A stretch of DNA of 64,000 nt, taken from NCBI GenBank assembly GCA_017590115.1, contig JAGGNK010008337.1:6873609-6937608 (forward strand), in the 5' to 3' direction. The position numbers and the translations under genes were made by a program. This stretch comes from Montifringilla adamsi (Eukaryota > Chordata > Aves > Passeriformes > Passeridae). Every line of letters starts with the position of its first letter. The stretch's first letter is position 1. Positions 27,240-37,503 of this stretch are shown here, in pieces. Below the pieces are notes generated by a model. The model was not told the origin of the DNA. It searched no databases and saw only the letters and a program-made list of their open reading frames with translations.

Positions 27240-27440
27240 ATCATAGAATGTCAAAGGTTGAAAAGACGTCTTAGGTCATTGAATCCAAACATCAACTCAG
27301 CACTGCCACTCACTACTGCACCATGTCACTGAGCACCACATATACATGTTTTCTGAACACTTACACTTCCCTGCTCAGCCTGCTCCAATGTCTGGCCACC
27401 ATTTCAGTAAAGAAAATTTTCCTAATGTCCAGTCTAAGCC
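27240..27440 (-). mobile_element. Diverged CR1 LINE 3' fragment
   Basis: The plus strand starts ATCATAGAATG...GGTTG, continues with a GAATCCAAACATCAAC block, and ends with CCTGCTCAGCCTGCTCCAATG and AATTTTCCTAATGTCCAGTC. These match the reverse-complemented CR1 3' region in order, but spacing and sequence differ from the other copies here, suggesting another CR1 subfamily or greater age. Confidence 0.85.
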
Positions 27441-29693
27441 AGCATGAAGAGATCTGAGCTGGACAATGGCATTACTCTTTGTTGTGTGCTGGGAGAGTAG
27501 GTAGGAATACAGATGCAATTATCCTTTTGTGTGTTTTTTACTAATCAAACTGTGACAGCAAATTGGGAAAAACACCTTGGATTTCCTATGATGTGTACAT
27601 GATTGTCCCTGGGAAGGGCTACTGAATAACCAAGGCCAGGATAGTAAAACCGCTTTGAGAGTTTGTTCTATTTAACAGCCTGTGCTCTGCTTTAGAAAGA
27701 CTCCCATCTCCAACCACTGTGGCTACATTGCTTTATTTAGAAGGAGCAGCTTCCTGACTTTCTTGCCTTTGTTTCTTCACTCTTTTTCTTCTCACTCTGT
27801 GCCCTTGCTGCCACCACCAGGCTTTGCAGTCCTTGGGTAGCAGAAGCTCTGAGCCCTCTGACATCTTGAAGAACTTTTGCTTGTCATAATGGGTTGGTGT
27901 TTCCAGTTCCTTTATTCCTGCCTTTCCCAGCAATGGCTGATCACACCTTTCACTACGGAAGTGCTGCTCATCCCCCTTAGTTCACACATTGAAAAGCTCC
28001 CTTAAACTGTCAATTTTAGCTGCCCAAGCTGACACCTCTCCTCCTCGTATAGATTGGTTTCACATTCGCAGCTTAAATATAGATTAGTTTCATATTTGTG
28101 ACCTAGCAAGATGCTGCCTGTCCCTGGCTGCTGTCAATCTCTGCTCTCTCTTCTGGGAGAAAAATAGGTGACCATGGGAAGGCACTGCCAGTACTGCTTT
28201 TCTTCCCTATGTGATGCAATCTGACAGGTGCCCTGTGCTACTTCCTATCTCTGAGAGATGCGTTTAGGAAAGCATCTCCTCTTCCTTCAAAGAACCCATC
28301 TGAAGGATCTCCATTACTTCTCGTGCTTGTCTCAGGGGCAGTTACATTTCTGTGCTTTTTTTTTTTTTTCTCTCATTCCAGATTAATCCAACAGATGTTG
28401 TTGGTCTGTTTCTCGGAGTAAATCTTAAAAGCCTTATGCCATCTCTACTCATACCAAATCATTTCTCTTCTCTGAGAAACCCCACCAATTGCCCCATAAT
28501 TTTGGAATTCACCCTTCCTCAGCATGCACATGCATTCATTAATACTGACCACACCATGGAAATACACTTCTCTGCCAAATTAAAGAGAATGTATCTGTAT
28601 CTCAAACAGATACAGTTCAAATAAATACATTCACTTAAAAGGTAGGGCAGAGGTAGGGTGCCTCACAGGAATTTGTATATGGAAATTAACATTATCATAA
28701 TGGACGTGGAAGCCAGGCTCTGAAGGACTTAACATAAGTGCCCTGAAGTCATAGGAACCAACATAATCTCCTTTCCAGTATTTAGAAAGACATGATAATA
28801 CGAAATGGCTTCTCTAGGAACAAGGATTGGTAAGAAATCTTTCAGATCAGGGATGCCAAAATTCAACAGAAGATGATAAAGTGATCTGGCCCACTACAAA
28901 ACTGTTAGTCTGTTTTGAGCAATATGCAGATCATTTGAGTACAAAAAGGAAATGAAGAGTAGTTAAAGGCACAGAGTTTAATGGGGAACTTGGATAAAAT
29001 GCAAAGACATTGCTTCAGATATTACTGAACACCATTCTTTGATAAGATGCTTGACTTTCTATTTGAAGGCAAAACATTACATATTACCTGCATTTTGATA
29101 AAGCATGAGATGCAATATTCAGTAGGAAATTTTCCTTAGCTAAAGAAAGTGGACATCTGTAGAAAATTGTATGATAGCCAGCTGGAGATATGGGGGTGAT
29201 GAGATGCCTACAAGCAGTTGTGAGCTAGGAAAGATGACACATCCTGAACTGTGGCCATGGCTTTGATTTTCTATGTTATTTCCAGTGGTGGCTACTATGT
29301 AAGAGTTGGATGAAACCAGAGGAATTTCTTGATAAAAGTTGTGGGCCTTTTTCTGTCCATAACGATAATAGATAACATTGAAGACTGAGTTACAAAAACA
29401 TGATTGAGTTTGCAGGGGAGTTGTAAGGTAATAGACATTTGGGTTAATAAAATTTTCTGCTATATGAAGTTCATCAATTGGAAATGACAGAGGAAAAAGA
29501 CTCAGAATTATTAAATCACATAATGGCTGAGAATGAGTGATGTGTTGAAGCCATGGCCAAGGCAAATGCAGTCTGGAGAGGGATGGCATGAAATATTTCA
29601 GTGAAAATAGGCACACATTCATGACCTGTAAAACACTGGAGAAACCTGATTTTGTAATCATTGTACCATTGTGATCACTTGTGTTTAAGAACC
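27441..29693. other. Unique sequence with a few weak open frames, no gene called
   Basis: Two open stretches are discussed as findings: minus strand about 27730-27970, with a basic C-terminus and a TAA inside AATAAA, and plus strand about 28380-28624, preceded by a strong acceptor-like polypyrimidine-AG. A diverged 30-bp tandem lies at 28048-28105 and a nested inverted repeat at 28587-28632. The 218-codon minus-strand frame at 29140-29796 begins inside a CR1 fragment and I do not recognise it. Confidence 0.5.
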
Positions 29694-29860
29694 ATAGGAT
29701 CATGGAATGTTTTTGTTTGGAAGGTACCCTAAAGTTCATCTCATTCCAACCCTCCAACATGAGCAGTTCACCTTGCCCTACAGCAGGCTGCTCCAAGCCC
29801 TATCTGACCTGCCCTTAAACAGTTACTGGAATGTGTGTCCATCCCGTCTGTGGGCAACCA
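29694..29860 (-). mobile_element. CR1 LINE 3' fragment, about 165 bp
   Basis: The plus strand reads ATAGGATCATGGAATG, CTCATTCCAACCCTCC, CAGGCTGCTCCAAGCCC and CTGACCTGCCCTTAAAC, ending near TCTGTGGGCAACC. This is the reverse-complemented CR1 3' end in the expected order. It lies 60-odd bp from an older CR1 piece of opposite orientation. Confidence 0.93.
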
Positions 29861-29923
29861 GACTTAAAAAACACAGACTGGAACTGGAAAACAATGGGGA
29901 GAAGTTACTTTCTGAGAGGGGGA

Positions 29924-30195
29924 TGTAAAATTTGGCTTGTTAAACTCAGGAAAAATTAGCTAAGAGAGGGCCTATCGTTGCAATCTATAGATATATCAGG
30001 CAGGTAACAGCAGAGCAGCTGCTGAAGCTGGAGGGTAGTGCTGGCACAGGAGCAAATTGAGGTAAACTGACCTGAAGCTGGTGAGAAACTGCTCAGCTAT
30101 CCAAGTGGGAAATTGTGAGCAGCCTGTCCACTGGGGGACAAAACAGCTTAAGTAGTTGTAAGACAGAACCTAATTCCTTCAAAGGAGGGAGTTCA
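29924..30195 (+). mobile_element. Old CR1 LINE fragment, plus strand
   Basis: The order of motifs follows an old amniote CR1 3' region in the sense direction: AAATTTGGCTTGTTAAACTC, TCTATAGATATATCAGGCAG, GGGTAGTGCTGGCACAGGAG, GCCTGTCCACTGGGGGAC and TAGTTGTAAGACAGAACC. The similarity is interrupted and diverged, so the copy is much older than the neighbouring fragment at 29694-29860. It lacks a recognisable 3' tail; a hairpin begins where the similarity ends. Confidence 0.7.
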
Positions 30196-30236
30196 TGACT
30201 TTTGGTCACTTTGTCAGTGACCAAAAGAGTCAGAAC
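30191..30236. repeat. Long imperfect inverted repeat (about 20-bp arms, 5-nt loop)
   Basis: Left arm 30191-30210, loop TTGTC 30211-30215, right arm 30216-30236. The 10 bp nearest the loop (TTTGGTCACT against AGTGACCAAA) pair perfectly. Beyond them TGACT and GTTC also pair, with small bulges. It looks like a fold-back or template-switch product at the edge of the old CR1 copy. Confidence 0.9.
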
Positions 30237-33200
30237 TCAGAGAGAAGGAGTGGGACAGTCCAAGCTTTCAAACAGGATCACCTAATGCTGCACTCTTAAT
30301 TCTGTATTTTAGCAACCAAATTAAAACAGTCTAGAGTTTTTAGGTTTTGGTTTCCCTAGGGAGTACTGCTTGGGTTTAGAGAGATATGTATATCCTCAAG
30401 TTTTCACATAGTTACTTTGGTATATAAACACATAGAGGGGGCTAACACCAGGAAGAGCTACTGCTGCAGAAAAATATTCAAACATCATTATTCCAGAGAA
30501 GCCAAATGTGAGGTTTCAGAATGTGACCTCATTTTTTAAATAGAAATAAAAATGTTCTCTCTAGTTTTCTTTAGTTAATATTGATAAATAAGTGCATCAT
30601 TAGTATGTACAGTTGGTATGAACGTCATTAGGATCTGTACAGTTACTAAAATGGATATGGCAGATTTCCTATGATGTTCCTATCTAAAAAGGGTATTGGG
30701 GCAGAGTTGTAATTTTCAGAGGGACAGTTGGCAATTAGACACTGGCATTTATGAATGGCCATATTACCCCTTTTTTTAATGCATGTAGTGGGTGAGGCTT
30801 ACATGATTTGGAAAAATTTCAAAACACAGCTGTCAAACCTTAGCAGTATTAATGCTTCAGCCATTAAAATCATATCCAACTGATAAATCAAAATTTTTTT
30901 CATCACTCCCCCACCCTTTCCCATTAAAAAATAAGCACACACCTCTCTCCCCCCTGTAAAACCCAAACACAAGAATTTTTCTTCACAAAGTGAAATAAAT
31001 AAGAAGTGACTGTACAGATAAGATAATATTACTATATCATTCTCCAGACTTTAAAAGTGAGGACTGGACTGGACTGGAGCAGAATCTCAATCAACTATTT
31101 AAAGGATAGTTAGCTAGGAGAAGGGTGTGTTGTATATCTTGGACTGAATGTGGCAAGAGAAGTTTATGTAGACTTCCACTGATCTGGTTTGATCACTGGT
31201 GGAAAAAAGGACAGCATTTTCCCCCCCTCCTTTTTGCTTCTGCATTGTTTCTTGATCTTAAAGAGATTTGAGTAAGTTCATTTGAATCAGCCAAAACTTG
31301 TGCTTGAAATAGATCTCTCAAACCTTCTGGATATATTTATTCCAGATGCTCCCAGCTCAGCCAGTGATACTGGAAGAGTACTTGCAAAGCCGGTTGCTCT
31401 GTTGTTTGTTATCACTTTAAATCACAGCAATTAAGATATTCAGTAAGTATATTACAATACAGCCCCAAAGCAGTAACAGTTTGAAATAATGCATGAAGAA
31501 GTGTTAGAGCATTTGAGTTGCTCTCCTTCTAGGTTGTTGCACACAACCTAACTGTGACAGGCATTGAAAGAAAGTGCCTGCAGGTCATCTTTTCTTCCAG
31601 GCTCTAGAATATGTAAAAAAATTAGAAACTATGAAAAGGATGTGTCTTATCCCAGAAAAGCTGATATGAATGAACCTGCTTTCTTTTCCCCAGTACCATT
31701 TCACCAAGCACATATCAAACTGTAATTTTATTTTAGACATCCTTCTGCTCCTGCAGCAGCTGCCTGCACACATCCCACTATAGCATTGCACAGAATACAG
31801 CTCTAAACCACTGCAGGTGCTGTAGAGGATGTTGTTGATATAGCTGGTAAAAGGCTGGTGGGTGGTACCATAATCCTTGGTTAGCAAAGAGCCAGGGTAG
31901 ATCACTCTGTAGTCTATTGTCATAAATCTTTTATTTACACATAGTATTTTTATGGTTCTTTTTGTAAATTATTTGATGTTTTCCGTTTGTGAGCCCTTAG
32001 CCTGTCAGTTAACCTGTAAACTCCTCAATAAAGGGTTCTGAGCAGAAGGCTTAACAAATGCAAATTTCCTTTCAGAATTCTTAAGGGAAATTGTCCATAG
32101 GTGAAAACTGAAACAGTGATAGGAGATGCTTCCAAGGACAACTTTTGAATCTTCTAAATGGTCGAATAACTGTATGTGGGATTCTATAATCAGCTCTTTC
32201 AGAAGAAAAATGGAGATGTCCTCATTAAAACATTGTATCAGCTAATAGCTTGGGTGGTGTTCTAGAGGGATTTTATTTGACTGTGTTGTTTGGGCAGAAT
32301 TGAATAATTTTAGCAGAAGACAGTGTTGTAAATGAATTGTCTTGCATGGTAATGGTGAAAAGAGTTTTTCTGTGAATCTGAACAGAACTGGCTCAACTAT
32401 TTGAAAAATGGCATCAAGACTTTAATAAAAAATAAATGTTATTCCACAGATGTGGCAAAATGTCAAGGACATATGTACACTTAAGCAGCATTAATGAGGG
32501 TGAACTTTGCTCATATGCAGGGTTTTTGATAAAGTAAAAATTTGAAAAGTCAATGTATTTAAACCATTTCCACTTAAAATGAGACAACTTAGAAAAGGAC
32601 TGAATTTCTGCAGTGTGGTGGTAAAAATACCATGCTCTTCACTTTCAAGACATATGCTTCATTCTGTTCCTTGGTTCTTATCAACCTATCCTAAATAAAA
32701 TGCTTCCATATAATGAAAGAAAAAAAATCCCACAGAGTGAACCACAGTAATTTCTAAAATCCTCAGAAGTCTTGTAGTTCATTTTCTATGTTCTCCCATC
32801 CCTTCCAGTTTCGCTTTCAGATCTGGCATCAGGAATACAAGTAGAGACTGGGAGGGTCGCAAGGCTGGTCCTTCCAAGACCTCTGCTTTCAACAGAGGTA
32901 GCAGCTTCTGAGCCCCAGACAGTAGCTGAGTAAAGTGGTTAGAGTGATTGGGTTTTTGGTGATACTACATATTTAACAGGAAAGGAAAAAAGAGGGCAGA
33001 ACATTGTGACAAGAAGGCGTCAGTTCTTTTATCTGCTTTCCCTCTGTGGTGCTGTCATATGTTTCCCCCCCCCCCCTGCCCCAGAGTTTTCCATAGAGGC
33101 TTTTTCTGTCCAGAAATCAGAAATTTTTTCTGGCCAGAAATCACGATCATTTGACAACTGCTGGCCTCTGTGAAATGAGCTGAATAGTCCCATGCCAGGT

Positions 33201-35793
33201 GTCCATTTCAGAACACAGAAAGCATTATCGTTGTTGGCAGCAATTAGCGTGTGTGTTGGCAGCCTCACAGGGGATGTGAAGGATTGGGTGGTCAGGGGGG
33301 TAATGGTCACCCTTTGAGGTCTCTGTGGAGACACATCTTGGCAGAGGCATTAAGCTCTGTGTCATAAAAGTCGATGAATTGTGTTTCTTTACCAGGCTTT
33401 TGTCATTTATTTTTAGCTATTTTAATTTTTTAAAAGGCAAAGAAAATAAAAACCTTGAGGAAGTATTGATGTTAACTGGGGTACATTTGCATCATGAAAT
33501 CTTGTCTCTAACTTTTGATGTTGGGGGGATTCTTTTTTTTCCCTTCTCTAATCTCAGGGAGTGGAATTATTTATGCTTTTACATGGAAGTCCCTCTGTAC
33601 CCACTGAGGAAGAGGGCCAGATCTTCCAGATCTGTGGTGATTGTTTTGAGTGTTGTGAAATGCATTGGATTTTATTTTTATGTCTCCCCAAATTTCCAAC
33701 AAAGCAAAGCCCAGGAGTGATGGCCATGGTTTGTAATACAGATCTGTGGGTTAGATGTGTGTGTTGCATCAATATGCAACAGCAAAATTAACATATAATG
33801 CCCTATATGGATAATTTAGGAAGGTCTGATTTCAAGATCTCTAGCCATTATGTCCCATTTTATGACCTGCTTTCCATTGCTTAAGAGTGTGCTGTACATT
33901 CACTAGCTGCAGGGCTTTTTTTCTCTCCAGGATGCACAGATGGTATGTGTTTTGGACAAATCACAGCTAAGAAAAAGATGCTGTTGTTTCAAGGAGCTTC
34001 ATAAGGATGTTGTGTCACACCATATGTGGCAGAATCAAGAAGATGGAAAAAATTATGGATGCTTGTAAAAGAGGGAAAGGATTGAGTGGTGGCCAAGAAA
34101 GCTGCCTTGAGAGCTAGTGCCTGTCTGGGCCTGTGAATGAGTCATCCAGCATGACTTCAATAGAACTTCTTGATGTGTCCAAGGAGAAGTATTAAGGTCT
34201 GGCTTTTGATGGCTAGAGTCAGCACTAGTGAGAATGTAGGTTCCTCAAGTAGCATGCTGAAAAATAGGGGACATTTCTTTAGCTTCTGCTTCTTGCTGTC
34301 CCCAGTTCCCCACCTGTATGTTGTATTGCAGTAGTGCTTGTTCACTGCTGCCATAAATTCACAAATGCTTCTAAAATTTGGAGACACAAAATACTTAGAT
34401 TCTAGGGAAAAGCTAACATTTTTCAAAGAATGGTTTCAATAGCATGTGGGTATAAGAAGATGGGGATGAGAAGAAAGTGTACTCTACCTCTTTAATTTTT
34501 CACCTTGTTCAGACATAGAGAATATTAAACCCATGCTTGTTTTATGAACATTAGTATTGCCTGTACGAGTTGAAGGATAAAGAATGTACAAAATTGTACT
34601 ATACTATTATATACCTGTATAATTCAACTTATTTATCTCTTTACGTCTTGCTTCAGCATGCTTTGTGTGTGTTTAAGGCAGTAAACGGAGCAAACTTTTC
34701 ATAGCATAGGGAGGGCAATGTCAAGCACAAGTTAACAGAAGTTTGTATAGGTGCATTCTTGCGGATGGGGGGCAGGTCATCTCACTTTACTGTGTAGTGC
34801 AGGCTACACCAGTAAGATGGTCTCACCAAAGGACAGGACACACTCAAGAACAATGTGGCTGCATTAAAACTTTGAAGCTATTGAATTGATTTGCTGCAAG
34901 AAGGAGTCATCCATTCATTTACCTTGGGGAGAGAGCATATGACATGCAGGAGTTCATTAACAGCATGGCAGAGTTTGGGATTACACTCGAGGACTGTAGA
35001 AAGGGATTTGTGCATTTAGTACCTCTTGTCACTTTTCCTGATCAGAGTTTGGAATGGTTTTATTACCTTCTGCCTATTCAACTACAGAAATGTTTTCCTG
35101 GATGCTGAATGAACATTAAGTCCTATTTCCCAAGCTACAGGGAAAAGACTGGTCTGATCAAAAGGAAGTAGAACAGAGCAAGTATCAACTTCTATGCACC
35201 TTACTGCCCATAAGATCATTGTCCATACAGATAGTTAAACATCTGCACCCACCAGGTATCTATGCTGAAACTTCTTTCAGTCCTTGGAAACTCTCTGAGA
35301 AGTGCCTGAAAGATGTGATGAATTTGCTGAGTGTTTATTTCAGAAGTGTGTTTTATTCAGAAGGATCAAGTGGATACCTCCTGAAAGAGGTGGGATATAT
35401 TTTACTACTGTTCCCAAAATCTGAGTAAGGTGATGGGGGATACAAGATAGGATGTGGGAGGACACATTTCTGGCCGTGTGGGTGTTACACCAGCATGAAC
35501 CTAAATATACCTCCCCTATATATACCCAGAAAAAAAGTATTACCATCATATTGTCCAGAGTGAAATCAGGATTTCATGTGCTTATGTAGCTGTTAGGTGT
35601 TGATATGGGATGGAGTTGTAGTGGTCAATACAGGAGCACTGCAGTCAGTCAGGAAAGCAGGGAGAGGTTTCCTTCATTGTGAAAGGAAACAACTACTCAG
35701 TAACTGCTCAGTGCTGGCCTTGTGACGTTTGCATCTCTAAGGGAGGAAAGCAGGGATTATTTTATTAGGAAAAAATAGTAAGACCACCCTCTG
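30237..35793. other. Unique sequence, no gene seen
   Basis: No supported gene or interspersed repeat. It holds a GGACT tandem at 31060-31078 and a 12-C run at 33065-33076. Open frames of 100-130 codons (31585-31923 minus, 33325-33720 plus) are unrecognised and overlap frames on the other strand. Confidence 0.55.
33065..33076. repeat. Poly-C run (12 C)
   Basis: Twelve consecutive C followed by TGCCCC. Such runs are prone to sequencing length error. Confidence 0.9.
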
Positions 35794-36570
35794 GTTAAGG
35801 TGAAATTAGAGCGCATTTTGGAATGAAAGATCAAGTCTGTCTGAACACCTGGGAAACTTCAAATGAGAGATTTGCTGTAAAAGTTTGAAGGGAAGATGGA
35901 GACACTGAGGGTGAGCTCTGATAAGTATTTCCAAGGGTTTTCTTTTATTGGAAGCTGTCCATGGGGAACTTCTCCCTTACAAGGAAATTTTCTGATAAAA
36001 CTCAGGTATAGGCATTGTCTAGCAGATACACCCTCAGGCATAAACTCTGCACGGAGTGAAACTGTGCAATGAGCAGAGAGATGTATAAAGGAAAAAGTAT
36101 TATTAAAGCATTGTTTTACTTTCATTTCTTCACCTATGTCTTTTATAAAGTTGTGTAACTGTGCTGCTTATTTTAGATAGTCTAAATAAAATTATTTTCT
36201 TTTAGTTTATATTCAATTGTCCTCAAACTGTAGCCCCACTTTAACTACAAGAGCCAGTTGGGAAAGGTTGGCACCCCAGGAGTCAGGAGAGGAAGGAGTG
36301 TCAAGGGATGAGCCTGGTGTTGGTTTACATGTTGGTAAAATATCAGAATGTCTGCACAAATCCAAAACCTTCAAGGGAGCATGCTACACATGCTGCCAGT
36401 CTAAATGTTATTTTACTCGTCTTTGCCTTGTATTTTAGAAGCATGGTGCGGCCAAGCCACTGAGCTGGGGGATATTCTGTGATTTACCTGGATTTGGCTC
36501 CAGCAAGTGTGACTTATAGATGATTTAATGGAGTGAGCTTTTGACCTGATTCTATTATCGTTTCATTACA
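35794..36570 (+). repeat. Near-identical direct repeat, copy 1 (777 bp)
   Basis: This copy matches 36727-37503 at 776 of 777 positions; the one difference is C at 36313 against T at 37246. The similarity starts at GTTAAGG and stops after TTTCATTACA in both. The unit is AT-rich and contains AATAAA on the plus strand. Its largest open frames (73 codons plus, 88 codons minus) are unrecognised. It has no CR1 or clear LTR signature. The strand is arbitrary. Confidence 0.97.
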
Positions 36571-36726
36571 GAACTTTGAATTGAATGTAGTAAAAGGCAA
36601 GCTTGGCTTTTACATGGGAGCCTTGTTCCACAGAGAGAGCCATAACCTACCATCCACAGTTTGTTGAACAGGGTTTGGTAGGACCTTGAAGTGAAAAATA
36701 TGTACCCAGATAGAATCTTATTGTGC
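36571..36726. other. 156-bp spacer between the two direct copies
   Basis: Single-copy sequence separating the two 777-bp repeats. It resembles neither the flank before copy 1 nor the flank after copy 2, so the arrangement is A-B-A rather than a simple A-B-A-B tandem duplication. Confidence 0.9.
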
Positions 36727-37503
36727 GTTAAGGTGAAATTAGAGCGCATTTTGGAATGAAAGATCAAGTCTGTCTGAACACCTGGGAAACTTCAAATGAG
36801 AGATTTGCTGTAAAAGTTTGAAGGGAAGATGGAGACACTGAGGGTGAGCTCTGATAAGTATTTCCAAGGGTTTTCTTTTATTGGAAGCTGTCCATGGGGA
36901 ACTTCTCCCTTACAAGGAAATTTTCTGATAAAACTCAGGTATAGGCATTGTCTAGCAGATACACCCTCAGGCATAAACTCTGCACGGAGTGAAACTGTGC
37001 AATGAGCAGAGAGATGTATAAAGGAAAAAGTATTATTAAAGCATTGTTTTACTTTCATTTCTTCACCTATGTCTTTTATAAAGTTGTGTAACTGTGCTGC
37101 TTATTTTAGATAGTCTAAATAAAATTATTTTCTTTTAGTTTATATTCAATTGTCCTCAAACTGTAGCCCCACTTTAACTACAAGAGCCAGTTGGGAAAGG
37201 TTGGCACCCCAGGAGTCAGGAGAGGAAGGAGTGTCAAGGGATGAGTCTGGTGTTGGTTTACATGTTGGTAAAATATCAGAATGTCTGCACAAATCCAAAA
37301 CCTTCAAGGGAGCATGCTACACATGCTGCCAGTCTAAATGTTATTTTACTCGTCTTTGCCTTGTATTTTAGAAGCATGGTGCGGCCAAGCCACTGAGCTG
37401 GGGGATATTCTGTGATTTACCTGGATTTGGCTCCAGCAAGTGTGACTTATAGATGATTTAATGGAGTGAGCTTTTGACCTGATTCTATTATCGTTTCATT
37501 ACA
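36727..37503 (+). repeat. Near-identical direct repeat, copy 2 (777 bp)
   Basis: Second copy of 35794-36570, offset by 933 bp, with one substitution at 37246. It is followed at once by a T run (from 37505), where the similarity ends. That level of identity fits a very recent duplication or two haplotypes placed side by side by the assembler. Confidence 0.97.

Noticed and set aside
35859..37371. Pairs of identical 88- and 73-codon frames suggesting a duplicated gene
   Set aside because: They are repeated only because the 777-bp unit is duplicated; neither is recognised and both overlap frames on the other strand.
35794..37503. Direct repeats as the two LTRs of a small retroelement
   Set aside because: The similarity starts at GTTAAGG rather than TG, there is no flanking target-site duplication, and the 156-bp spacer shows no primer-binding site or polypurine tract that I can see. 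Not fully excluded, so kept as an alternative in the finding.
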